A DNA stretch of 53,273 nucleotides, from the IMG/VR virus record IMGVR_UViG_3300033553_000194, positions 1-53,273 of that record. One strand, written 5' to 3'. Source of the stretch: a virus. The position numbers and the translations under genes were made by a program. Shown here in pieces: positions 40,525 through 47,468 of this stretch; position 1 is the stretch's first letter, and every line of letters begins with the position of its first letter. The notes under the pieces are model-generated. The model saw only the letters and a program-made list of their open reading frames with translations. It was not told where the DNA came from and did no database searches.

Positions 40525-40889
40525 GTTTAGGCTGTGGGCGGCCGAGAACCCCCGACCCTACGCCGTTGCCGCGTTTGACCAGCGAATGAACTCTAGCACA
40601 CGAATCGACCGGACAAGAAAAACCGGACAAGAAACAGGATAAATTCCTTGTCCGGTTGGTGTCAAGCCTTGCGGCTACAGGCTTGGAGCTGGTTTTTACA
40701 CCTCGCCGTGGAAGGTGCGGTGCATATCTGCCGAAGTCCATTTACGTCCAGAATGCCTTGCTGCTACACTAGCTGAGCGGGTTTTGACGTCCGGGAAAAT
40801 CTGGATTTGTCCATCTGCAGCCGGATAAAAACCGGATAAAAACTGGACAAGAATCGGGCGGCTCGGCGTTGTCCGGTCAGGTGCACGAC
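40525..40889. other. attP arm region between tRNA-Gly and integrase
   Basis: No gene is seen here. Two direct copies of ACCGGACAAGAAA (40608-40620, 40622-40634), an inverted TTGTCCGGT (40648-40656), two CCGGATAAAA-type copies (40821-40840), CTGGACAAGAA (about 40843-40853) and another TTGTCCGGT (40869-40877) mark repeated binding sites for the integrase and its directionality factor. Confidence 0.7.
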
Positions 40890-42071
40890 ATGCCATCACT
40901 GAACGACACAAAATGCAGGCAGGCCAAGGCTACAGACAAGCCATACCAGTTACAAGACGGCGGAGGGCTATATCTTGAGGTCAGGCCAAGCGGAAAGAAG
41001 ACGTGGCGCTATCGTTATTGGCTGAATGACAAAGACGGACGGCTGACGATTGGCGACTATCCGCGCGTATCTCTTCAGGACGCCAGGAGAGCCGCAGAGG
41101 ATGCGCGGGTGATGTGCCGTGAAGGAAAGAGCCCGGCAATAGCAAAGCGGATCGAGAAGCTGACGGCCTTGGTGACTTCTGACGGAACGTTTGAATCCGT
41201 GGCGCGCGAATGGATCGAGAAGAAGACGCCTACCTGGTCGCAGCGGTACAGGAAGGAAACCGTCACGATTCTGGAAGGCAACATCTTCCCGCCCCTGGGC
41301 AGCATTCCGATTGCCGAGATTAAGCCGGCTACGCTGCTTGGCGTGCTGAAGATCATGGAGGCACGCGGCGCAGCCACCTACGCGAACATAGCGCGCAGCC
41401 GATGCTCGGCGGTGTTCCGCTACGCAGTGCAGAACCTGTATTGCGAGAGCGACCCGGCTGCGATGCTAACGGGCGCAATCATCAAGGGTAAAGAGAATGG
41501 CGCGCGGCCAATGTCCCGCGAGGTGATTGCAGGCCTGAAGACGCGGATCACGAACTACAGCGGAAACCACACAACCATCATTGCGTTTTGGATGCTCCTA
41601 TTGACGTTTGTTCGCACGATTGAGCTACGCCGGGCCGAGTGGGCGGACGTTGATCTTGACGGGGCCCTATGGACGATCCCTGCCGATAAAATGAAGATGC
41701 GGCGGATTCACCTTGTCCCACTCTCGCGCCAGATGGTTGAGCACTTGCGATACCTGAAGCGGATCAGCGGAGGCGGGCGGCTGTTATTCCCGCACCTTCG
41801 CCGGCCTGATGAAATGATGAGCGTCGACGTGATCAACTCGGCACTGAAGACAATGGGCTACGCGCCCGGGGAGTGGTCCGCCCATGATTTTAGGGCTACG
41901 GCCAGCACGCATCTGCATGAGCTAGGCTACCCCACTGAGCACATCGAAATGCAGCTTGCGCACGCCGATGGAACGGTTAGAGGTATCTACAACCACGCCA
42001 AGTACCTGCCGGATCGGCGGGTGATGATGCAAGCCTGGGCGGACTGGATTGATGGGCTGTCTGTCCAATAA
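40890..42071 (+). CDS. int: P4-type tyrosine integrase
   Basis: This 393-residue protein has an N-terminal DUF4102/arm-binding domain (DTKCRQAKATDKPYQLQDGG, GLYLEVRPSGKKTWRYRY), a core-binding domain (about 100-190), and a catalytic domain with Arg in FVRTIELRRAEW (near 241), HxxR in AHDFRATAS (near 332) and the Tyr in YNHAKY (near 367). It catalyses integration and excision at attP. The ATG at 40890 is preceded by AGGTG. No sign of an integron-integrase-specific insertion, but this was judged only by eye. Confidence 0.9.
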   Translation: MPSLNDTKCRQAKATDKPYQLQDGGGLYLEVRPSGKKTWRYRYWLNDKDGRLTIGDYPRVSLQDARRAAEDARVMCREGKSPAIAKRIEKLTALVTSDGTFESVAREWIEKKTPTWSQRYRKETVTILEGNIFPPLGSIPIAEIKPATLLGVLKIMEARGAATYANIARSRCSAVFRYAVQNLYCESDPAAMLTGAIIKGKENGARPMSREVIAGLKTRITNYSGNHTTIIAFWMLLLTFVRTIELRRAEWADVDLDGALWTIPADKMKMRRIHLVPLSRQMVEHLRYLKRISGGGRLLFPHLRRPDEMMSVDVINSALKTMGYAPGEWSAHDFRATASTHLHELGYPTEHIEMQLAHADGTVRGIYNHAKYLPDRRVMMQAWADWIDGLSVQ

Positions 42072-42097
42072 AACCACCCACAGTGGTTTTATTGGAC
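42063..42097. terminator. Bidirectional terminator / hairpin after integrase
   Basis: A perfect 15-bp inverted repeat (42063-42077 and 42083-42097, loop CCACA) begins inside the last codons of int. It should stop int transcripts and the opposing leftward operon. Its right half GTTTTATTGGAC recurs at 43096-43107. Confidence 0.65.
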
Positions 42098-42116
42098 TCT
42101 TCGGGGTCTAAACCTT

Positions 42117-42123
42117 GTTAGGC
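42117..42123 (+). other. attC-type core site at the array end
   Basis: GTTAGGC fits GTTRRRY. No matching RYYYAAC partner is visible to the left; the integrase gene and its hairpin lie there. It looks like the truncated last site of the array. The TTA supplies the stop codon of the minus gene 42118-42297. Confidence 0.5.
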
Positions 42124-42297
42124 GTCAATGACCGGCATGTTTGCCCGCTTGATTTCCTCTGCCTCTTCTACGTCCCAAAGTATGCCGGTCAGTGCGTCAA
42201 TCACCATGTTCGGCGGGGCGGTGCAAATGCACGCCAATGTCGAGCACAAGTGACTCACCGTTCTGTATTCGCGTTTCTGTTCTGCCGCTGTTGCCAT
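42118..42297 (-). CDS. Unknown small protein, cassette-borne
   Basis: This 59-residue protein (AEQKREYRTVSHLCSTLACI, then acidic EEAEEIKRANMPVIDA) has AAGGA before the ATG. The stop TAA lies inside the attC core GCCTAAC. Start lies 19 bases after the attC site at 42317-42373 when read on the minus strand. No family recognised. Confidence 0.6.
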   Translation of the reverse strand: MATAAEQKREYRTVSHLCSTLACICTAPPNMVIDALTGILWDVEEAEEIKRANMPVIDA

Positions 42298-42316
42298 ATC
42301 TATCCTTTCTGTGTCC

Positions 42317-42373
42317 GCCTAACCCGTCGCTCAACCGGACTCCGTACCGGAGCCGGTTAGCTTTGCGTTAGGT
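42317..42373 (+). repeat. attC site (integron recombination site) B
   Basis: GCCTAAC ... GTTAGGT, 57 bp. Inner arms GCTCAACCGG and CCGGTTAGC pair with one unpaired C on the left arm, and CTCCG/CGGAG forms the top stem. Core boxes, spacer sizes and the extra base match integron attC (59-be) sites, with the plus strand as canonical top strand. Confidence 0.85.
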
Positions 42374-42556
42374 ATTCTCGCCGCCATTAATCAACGCATC
42401 AATTTGGCGCTGGCTCCAGCGTGATGACCGGCCTATTTTAACCGGCTTCGGAAATAGGTCCTTGTTTATCAGCGCATAAATAGTGCTCTTTCCGAGAAGA
42501 GTTTGGCGCTGTACGTCAGTTATTTTGATGAGTGTGTCGATCAGGATTGGTTGCAC
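42368..42556 (-). CDS. AlpA-like excisionase / regulator
   Basis: This 62-residue AlpA/MerR-type winged helix reads LIKITDVQRQTLLGKSTIYA, then FPKPVKIGRSSRW and RQIDALI. AlpA proteins act as recombination directionality factors or activate excision. It is the likely partner of the integrase at 40890. Its stop TAA lies in the attC core ACCTAAC. Confidence 0.8.
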   Translation of the reverse strand: MQPILIDTLIKITDVQRQTLLGKSTIYALINKDLFPKPVKIGRSSRWSQRQIDALINGGENT

Positions 42557-42726
42557 TTCATCGCCTCGCTTTCACATGCTAATCGAAGTCGCTCTAAATC
42601 TCTCAGCTTTGCGTCAAATGGTTTTCGCTCCTTAGATCCGTCAGGAATGAAACTTGTAAAGGTTGCAACGTGCCAGCGCAGTTCAGTTAGTAATTCTGCG
42701 GTGCGTTTGTATTTGTCTTTTGTCAT
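42541..42726 (-). CDS. Small charged unknown protein
   Basis: A 61-residue basic helical protein (RTAELLTELRWHVATFTSFI, then PFDAKLRDLERLRLA). It overlaps the gene before by four bases and the AlpA-like gene by 16. No family recognised. Confidence 0.55.
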   Translation of the reverse strand: MTKDKYKRTAELLTELRWHVATFTSFIPDGSKERKPFDAKLRDLERLRLACESEAMKCNQS

Positions 42727-43034
42727 AAATCCTCCGTCTTCGGGGCTTCTGGCATGGGCATCCAGTGATTCACGAGGCTGCTTTCGTATTCAGCTACATT
42801 TAACCATCGTCCTGTTGAGTAAAGACGAGCGACTTCAACAATCCCGCCGTTATTCACAATCACCCATTTATCCTTCGGAGCGCTCGCAATATCCTGCCAC
42901 TGCGTCATCGCCCGCAACCGGTCAATCTCGCCTAATAGTGCGGCGCGCTCGTGGCTTTCTGTTCCCGGCGTGCCGACGTAAATCGGGTCAATCGCTATGC
43001 GCAGGCTGGCTTCTAACTCTTTTGTTAATGTCAT
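42723..43034 (-). CDS. DUF551-like protein
   Basis: A 103-residue protein with a coiled N terminus (ELEASLRIAIDPIYVGTPGT) followed by a DUF551 domain (WQDIASAPKDKWVIV ... VNHWMPMPEAP). Second DUF551 gene of the phage. First gene of a three-gene segment between two attC-type sites. Confidence 0.7.
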   Translation of the reverse strand: MTLTKELEASLRIAIDPIYVGTPGTESHERAALLGEIDRLRAMTQWQDIASAPKDKWVIVNNGGIVEVARLYSTGRWLNVAEYESSLVNHWMPMPEAPKTEDL

Positions 43035-43054
43035 TTCAATACCATTTCTTCCGG

Positions 43055-43132
43055 GTTGAACCCGAATTATTGATCCAATAATCCATGTTTGGATGTTTTA
43101 TTGGACGGATTGGTTACGAAGATACGTTAGGC
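43055..43132 (+). repeat. attC-like site C, degenerate
   Basis: Ends in a good GTTAGGC core (43126-43132); the left partner GTTGAAC has one mismatch to RYYYAAC. The inner stem CCAATAATCCA / TGGATGTTTTATTGG is imperfect. Likely an old or longer attC; less sure than the other sites. Confidence 0.5.
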
Positions 43133-43306
43133 ACTCGCCAGTTTTCCGATGAGCGCCACAACAAAGTACAGCGCCACAATCACAGTCAGCACTTCGTATC
43201 GCGCCCGGCTCTTGCCTGCTGAGTATCCTTTTGCCCACTCGCGCGTTATAGCGTCTGGCGCAGCAAATACTCTCAGGCTATCGGTCAATCGTTCAAAGTC
43301 TGGCAT
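43127..43306 (-). CDS. Small membrane protein, cassette-borne
   Basis: This 59-residue protein has a charged N terminus (PDFERLTDSLRVFAAPDAIT), then one membrane segment near 39-55 (VLTVIVALYFVVALIG). AAGGAG precedes the ATG. The stop TAA lies in the attC core GCCTAAC. Bounded by attC D upstream and attC C downstream. No family recognised. Confidence 0.65.
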   Translation of the reverse strand: MPDFERLTDSLRVFAAPDAITREWAKGYSAGKSRARYEVLTVIVALYFVVALIGKLASA

Positions 43307-43328
43307 TTCATTCTCCTTGTAAATTCCA

Positions 43329-43387
43329 GCCTAACAAATCCTTCCAGCGAACCGGCTGAAGCCGGCCGCTGAAGTCACGCGTTAGCC
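43329..43387 (+). repeat. attC site D
   Basis: GCCTAAC ... GTTAGCC, 59 bp. Arms CTTCCAGCG and CGCTGAAG pair with an extra C on the left arm; ACCGGC/GCCGG forms the top stem. The left arm AACAAATCCTTCCAGCG and right arm GCTGAAGTCACGCGTTAG parallel the class 1 integron aadA-type site, which fixes the plus strand as top. Confidence 0.9.
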
Positions 43388-43675
43388 GTCAATGTAGTCG
43401 CGCACTTCGCTATCACGCACCCGCTCGCGGCACACTGAGATAGCCTTGTCGCGCTCGTCCTTTTCATCACGGTCTAGCGTTTCAGCCTTCCGTGCTAGGT
43501 AACTCACCGCTTCCATGTAGGTGCGGAAGTATTTAAAAACCAGATGGCTTGTGCTTACGCTCCAGAGTGTCACCATCGGCTCTGCATCCTTCTCTTTCAG
43601 CATGTTGTCTGCCATCTCTCGGGCAGTAATCAACTGGTCGTAGCTGAGTGTCTTCAGGTATTCCTTGATGCTCAT
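43382..43675 (-). CDS. Unknown protein, cassette-borne
   Basis: A 97-residue charged helical protein (IKEYLKTLSYDQLITAREMA, later DEKDERDKAISVCRERVRDS). AAGGGGA precedes the ATG. Bounded by attC E upstream and attC D downstream; its stop TAA is inside the core of D. No family recognised. Confidence 0.65.
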   Translation of the reverse strand: MSIKEYLKTLSYDQLITAREMADNMLKEKDAEPMVTLWSVSTSHLVFKYFRTYMEAVSYLARKAETLDRDEKDERDKAISVCRERVRDSEVRDYIDG

Positions 43676-43689
43676 TTTGTCCCCTTTCC

Positions 43690-43747
43690 GGCTAACCCGG
43701 CACTTGAGCGGGACCGCTTTCAGCGGCCCCTCAGTTCTGCGTTAGGC
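43690..43747 (+). repeat. attC site E
   Basis: GGCTAAC ... GTTAGGC, 58 bp. Arms ACTTGAG and CTCAGT pair with one extra T on the left; CCGC-TTTCA-GCGG caps the stem. The DUF3310 gene reads into this site from the right and takes its last seven codons from it. Confidence 0.85.
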
Positions 43748-43986
43748 GTCGCGTCTTCTGTCAGCTCCAAATAAATCTGAAGAGTGTGCATCGCCTTCTT
43801 GATGTCAAGACGCCCGCCCTTGTCCTCTTCGCGGGCTAGGTACGCAATGACAGTGCCCTTTACAAAGCCTTTTAATTCTTCCGGCGTCATCCACTTACTA
43901 AGAACCTCCCATGGCTGATAGTTTCCAAGCTTCTTGTAATGGTCTCCGCCCTCTTGTGTTTCAAGCGCCGATGTTTTATTGCTCAT
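43720..43986 (-). CDS. DUF3310 phage protein
   Basis: This 88-residue protein has the DUF3310 pattern: GGDHYKKLGNYQPWEVLSKW, then GFVKGTVIAYLARE and DIKKAMHTL. It is found with nucleotide-metabolism and recombination genes in many phages; role unknown. Its C-terminal residues NAELRGR are encoded by attC E, so the gene was extended or cut by that recombination site. Confidence 0.8.
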   Translation of the reverse strand: MSNKTSALETQEGGDHYKKLGNYQPWEVLSKWMTPEELKGFVKGTVIAYLAREEDKGGRLDIKKAMHTLQIYLELTEDATPNAELRGR

Positions 43987-44110
43987 TCCTCTTTCCTTTC
44001 TGTGGCCGCCAGTTGGTGTTTCGTGATGGTGTCGCGATGCACGTCATACAGCGAAGCACACGATGAACAGAGTTTTTGTGGCTTGCGTTGCAGTTATGGC
44101 ACGTTTTCAT
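43976..44110 (-). CDS. Small zinc-ribbon-like protein
   Basis: This 44-residue basic protein has CHNC near residue 4 and CMTC near residue 21, a likely zinc site. Starts in a TGATG overlap with the gene before; overlaps the start of the DUF3310 gene by 11 bases. Confidence 0.5.
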   Translation of the reverse strand: MKTCHNCNASHKNSVHRVLRCMTCIATPSRNTNWRPQKGKRNEQ

Positions 44111-44454
44111 CACATCGCCCTGCCAATCTCAACCGCCACATCTACAGCAGCGGACTGCCATGCTGCGGTTTTGGATGGGTGGTCTGCGAATGATTCCTCC
44201 ATGTAATAGCCACCATCTGACGACAGTTCGCAGCACACAAATTTATATTCGTGATTTTGAATTGATGAAATCCCCAACTCCGCGCACATCACTGCGCACT
44301 GGCTTCGGCCTGCTTCTGTGTCGGCTAGAGGATTCCACAGGCCGAACTCCGGACGATGCAGACCGACTGCTCCGCCATCACTGTGTTCGCTGTAGCAGGT
44401 ATATGCAATCCCGCAAGACTTAGCCGCGAGGGTGAGTTTTTCTTGGTTGGTCAT
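44110..44454 (-). CDS. Unknown early protein
   Basis: A 114-residue mixed alpha/beta protein with His and Cys scattered through it (YTCYSEHSDGGAVGLHRPEF). ATGA overlap at its start, TGATG at its end. No family recognised. Confidence 0.55.
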   Translation of the reverse strand: MTNQEKLTLAAKSCGIAYTCYSEHSDGGAVGLHRPEFGLWNPLADTEAGRSQCAVMCAELGISSIQNHEYKFVCCELSSDGGYYMEESFADHPSKTAAWQSAAVDVAVEIGRAM

Positions 44455-44591
44455 TTCTTCATCCTTTTCCATACTGCACGTTCAAACCCACCCGAGTTTT
44501 CCGGCAAGTGCGGGAACTTAGCTCGCACATGGGCCTTCGCTGAAATCATCGCGGCTGATCTGTTGTTGCTGTATCCATAATCGCAAGGCAT
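44451..44591 (-). CDS. Very small basic protein
   Basis: 46 residues, basic, starting in a TGATG overlap and ending in an ATGA overlap. The longer frame upstream is out of phase with the operon and is not used. Function unknown. Confidence 0.5.
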   Translation of the reverse strand: MPCDYGYSNNRSAAMISAKAHVRAKFPHLPENSGGFERAVWKRMKK

Positions 44592-44974
44592 CACTTCTTC
44601 CTTTCGCGGATAAGGTCTGCCACATGTTGCATTCCGTTGGCGTGATCTTTTGAGAACGGATTCCGTGTGAAGCATAAACTCAAGCAAGCTTCAGTTTCAT
44701 CCGCTACAGCCTTGTCGATTGCGGCTTGGAGTTCGGTTGGCTCCGATCCCTGATTGATGAACGAAAACGCATCTGAGCGGGATATGTCGCCTTCTTCGCA
44801 CTCAGAGGCGTTTGTGAGCAACAGGTTAGCAATGATGTTGTGGGCTGATTCGTGGTACACCTGCGCATCCGCCAGCTTGCGCTGCGTGGCTGCGAGTTCA
44901 GATTCAAGTTCTGCGATACGCTTACACTTCGCCTGATTGTGTTCAAGCACGTACTCCATCGTGTCCACGTTCAT
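44591..44974 (-). CDS. Coiled-coil early protein, paralogue of 45192-45656
   Basis: In this 127-residue protein, residues 20-85 (AELESELAATQRKLADAQVY, then SAHNIIANLLLTNASECEEG) match the middle of the protein at 45192-45656. A duplicated domain in the leftward operon. ATGA overlap at its start. Role unknown. Confidence 0.6.
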   Translation of the reverse strand: MNVDTMEYVLEHNQAKCKRIAELESELAATQRKLADAQVYHESAHNIIANLLLTNASECEEGDISRSDAFSFINQGSEPTELQAAIDKAVADETEACLSLCFTRNPFSKDHANGMQHVADLIRERKK

Positions 44975-45162
44975 GTCGCACCTCCCTTAATCGCTACGAT
45001 GGCTTCGCATCCGCTGTGGTAGTTCTTCGGCTTCTGCACACCCTTCCACGCGTCATCCCCATTTAGCGCGCTGGTGGCTCGTGCAGCTATCCACGCATCG
45101 CGCAGGCTGGCGCTGGTGCTGCCACTGGCGACACGCGCAATGTGGTCAAGCGCATCTCGCAT
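44971..45162 (-). CDS. Small unknown protein
   Basis: A 63-residue, Ala/Ser-rich helical protein (DALDHIARVASGSTSASLRD). Overlaps the next gene by four bases. No family recognised. Confidence 0.5.
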   Translation of the reverse strand: MRDALDHIARVASGSTSASLRDAWIAARATSALNGDDAWKGVQKPKNYHSGCEAIVAIKGGAT

Positions 45163-45191
45163 ATTTCGCAGTTCTGTTTCGTTTGGTGTGG

Positions 45192-45656
45192 TTATTTCAG
45201 CCTCCTGATTGCTTGAACAAACTCACCATCTCCCAATGCGCCAAGCTCCAATAGCCTTGCAATCACTCGTTCCCGCTCTGCCGCCAGTAAGGCGGTGAGG
45301 GCTTCGGGTTCGTGCTGTTGGTTGATGAACGTGAATGCTTCGGCGCGGCAAATATCCCCTTCTTCTTTGGAGTCAGATACGTTTGTTAGCAGTAGATTTG
45401 CGATTAGGTCGTGCGCCTTTTCACAGTAGGCTTCCGCCTCCGCCAGCTTGCGCTGTGTGGCTGCGAGTTCGTCATTAAGCGGCCAAGCATCTAAGATTTC
45501 ATCGCCGACATACTCAAGCAGTGGATTCCCGTTATCGAAGTCGTAATACGCTCCATCAATCGCAGCCACCACGCTGAAAACAATGTCTCGCTCCCCGTCC
45601 CAGTTCGATACGTGACGAACGGCGTGCGTTGGCGATTCTGGAAGTTTGAAATTCAT
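45192..45656 (-). CDS. Coiled-coil early protein
   Basis: This 154-residue protein has an N-terminal strand-rich part (HAVRHVSNWDGERDIVFSVV), then the duplicated coiled-coil block (DELAATQRKLAEAEAYCEKA, HDLIANLLLTNVSDSKEEGD). The start at 45656 makes a TGATG overlap with the gene before. Role unknown. Confidence 0.6.
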   Translation of the reverse strand: MNFKLPESPTHAVRHVSNWDGERDIVFSVVAAIDGAYYDFDNGNPLLEYVGDEILDAWPLNDELAATQRKLAEAEAYCEKAHDLIANLLLTNVSDSKEEGDICRAEAFTFINQQHEPEALTALLAAERERVIARLLELGALGDGEFVQAIRRLK

Positions 45657-46348
45657 CACACTTCTCCCCTGATTGCTGCGAGTGCTTCTTTTGATAAAGA
45701 TATGGGGCACGGAAATAGTTGGGCTATTTCCTCAAGCGCATCCGTCGCTATCTTGAGATGGGCGCGGAGTTGGTCTCGCTCTAATGTCAGTGCGTCATAG
45801 TCGTGGTCGTATTGCGCCACCATCAAATCCAACTCAGCCACCTTCGCCAGCGCGGCATGGAGCTGGGGTGCGGGGACGAGCGGAATGTCGTGATAGGTGT
45901 CTTCCTCGGGCGACACAGTAGGAAACGTCAAATCTCGTTGATCGTTTTTACGTAGCCCATTCCACCACAACACCAGATCCACGCTCACCGCCTCAATGGC
46001 AGCGAGTTTTGCGCGGAGTTGGTCGTGTGCAATCCCGACTTTCACCATACGCTCAAATTCGAGCCGGGCTACGATTACAACATTGCAATCGTCGGGGTAC
46101 GAATACAGATCCTCCCCATCCTCCCAGCTGAGGAGTTTTGCTGTTGATTCCTCGCGCCCTTCCTGCCGGGCTGCTTCGAGTGCGGCTTTGTCGTCGAGCG
46201 GCTTGTTTAGGAAAACGTCAGGTTCCCGGTTCCAATCATCGTATGTACCTGATCCAGGCTCCCCGTAATAGAGTCGTTGATCATTTAGATCTCGGTTCGA
46301 CCACTCGCAAAAATAGCCGAAGGGCTCAATCTTCTTTGTGTCAGTCAT
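45656..46348 (-). CDS. Unknown early protein
   Basis: A 230-residue protein: an acidic aromatic N-terminal part (FGYFCEWSNRDLNDQRLYYG) and two coiled stretches (about 95-125 and 165-215). ATGA overlap with the upstream gene. Similar N-terminal blocks occur in phage proteins of unknown function. Confidence 0.6.
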   Translation of the reverse strand: MTDTKKIEPFGYFCEWSNRDLNDQRLYYGEPGSGTYDDWNREPDVFLNKPLDDKAALEAARQEGREESTAKLLSWEDGEDLYSYPDDCNVVIVARLEFERMVKVGIAHDQLRAKLAAIEAVSVDLVLWWNGLRKNDQRDLTFPTVSPEEDTYHDIPLVPAPQLHAALAKVAELDLMVAQYDHDYDALTLERDQLRAHLKIATDALEEIAQLFPCPISLSKEALAAIRGEV

Positions 46349-46956
46349 TTTGTTTCCTTAACTTGCCATGGTGCAGTTCCATTGCACATTTTGATAAACA
46401 TCTCTTTTTGTGCATCCCCAGCACCATCCCACGCAGCCTCCCTCGCAGCCCTCGCACCATCCCACGCAGCATCCCACGCAGCATCCCACGCAGCCTCCCT
46501 CGCAGCCCTCACACCATCCCACGCCGCAGCCCACGCAGCATCCCTCGCAGCCTCCCTCGCAGCCCTCGCACCATCCCACGCAGCATCCCCAGCACCATCC
46601 CACGCAGCACCTAGCTCACTGCGTGACGCTAAACCGTTCGCGAAACGTTCAGCCACATCGTTGCAGTGTTTTACGAGGGGATCGGGACTTAAATGCTCAA
46701 CCTGCCGTGCGCACCAGACGGCAAACAGCCTGCGATCACGATCTGTGGCATTGCTCGCCCGTAGCGCCCACAGCGCATCATCAAGGCCATTCGTTTCAAG
46801 GATGGATAACAGGCTGATTGGTTCTGCATAAGCGAATCGGATATAGGTTTCTCGCTCAGGGTCGAACGGAACACCCTTTAGTGCAGATACGACTTTGTTG
46901 TAACCGCTGATGCAGGCTTGGTGTTTTCGTAAGGCTTTTGGTGTTGTTGTAATCAT
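46345..46956 (-). CDS. Protein with Ala/Trp/Asp tandem repeats
   Basis: In this 203-residue protein, residues 1-112 are an ordinary alpha-helical domain (FAYAEPISLLSILETNGLDD, LFAVWCARQVEHL). Residues 115-185 are short repeats of AAWDAAWDGARAAREAA type, predicted as one long helix. The DNA of this part (about 46425-46610) is a tandem repeat in multiples of three. ATGA overlaps at both ends. Function unknown. Confidence 0.6.
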   Translation of the reverse strand: MITTTPKALRKHQACISGYNKVVSALKGVPFDPERETYIRFAYAEPISLLSILETNGLDDALWALRASNATDRDRRLFAVWCARQVEHLSPDPLVKHCNDVAERFANGLASRSELGAAWDGAGDAAWDGARAAREAARDAAWAAAWDGVRAAREAAWDAAWDAAWDGARAAREAAWDGAGDAQKEMFIKMCNGTAPWQVKETK

Positions 46957-47468
46957 TTTGTTTCCTTCCTTGCTGCGACGGATTTATCTATCAGCTCAAG
47001 GCGCACACAAGCCGGAGTATTAATCACAAGCTCATTGGTATTCACCTCGAAAAACAAATTAGGATCTTCGTGTAGAACAACGAACAATCGTTCAACATCC
47101 TTCTCCGCAGCAGCGAGGCGTCCCGTGTATTTCACCACCTCGTCATTCATGTTGGCGGTAATGTCCAGTACCTTCTCTTTCGCAGCAGCGAGTTTGGCAG
47201 TTTGCTTTTCATACGCATCCAGCAACTCTCCCGGCGACTCAAAGCCTGCAGCCTTACACGCCTGATAATCTGCGCGGTGCATCTCTAGCTCAGAGGGTTG
47301 GCCGTCTGTGCGCTCGTATTTGACAAGCTTGGCTTGCAGCTCTTCCAAATCAGCGAGTAGGGCGGGAATGTACGCACTGAGAGCATCTGCCTTATCCAAG
47401 CAAAACCTATAATTGTCGCAGACAGCTAGCGCCCGCAGATCGTCGAGTATTTCAGGTGTTGTTTTCAT
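46953..47468 (-). CDS. Coiled-coil early protein
   Basis: A 171-residue mostly helical protein with coiled coils at about 35-55 and 80-125 (EKQTAKLAAAKEKVLDITAN). ATGA overlaps at both ends. No family recognised. Confidence 0.55.
   Translation of the reverse strand: MKTTPEILDDLRALAVCDNYRFCLDKADALSAYIPALLADLEELQAKLVKYERTDGQPSELEMHRADYQACKAAGFESPGELLDAYEKQTAKLAAAKEKVLDITANMNDEVVKYTGRLAAAEKDVERLFVVLHEDPNLFFEVNTNELVINTPACVRLELIDKSVAARKETK

Noticed and set aside
40890-42071. Integron integrase for the attC array
   Set aside because: The N-terminal domain and catalytic spacing are of P4-type phage integrases, and arm-type sites lie next to the gene.
42117-43747. CRISPR array
   Set aside because: The hairpin repeats are not near-identical and the intervals are gene-sized; attC fits better.
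46382-46831. Plus-strand His/Pro/Gln/Ser repeat ORFs and a Cys/Trp/Gly-rich minus ORF
   Set aside because: They are other-frame readings of the Ala/Trp/Asp repeat gene.
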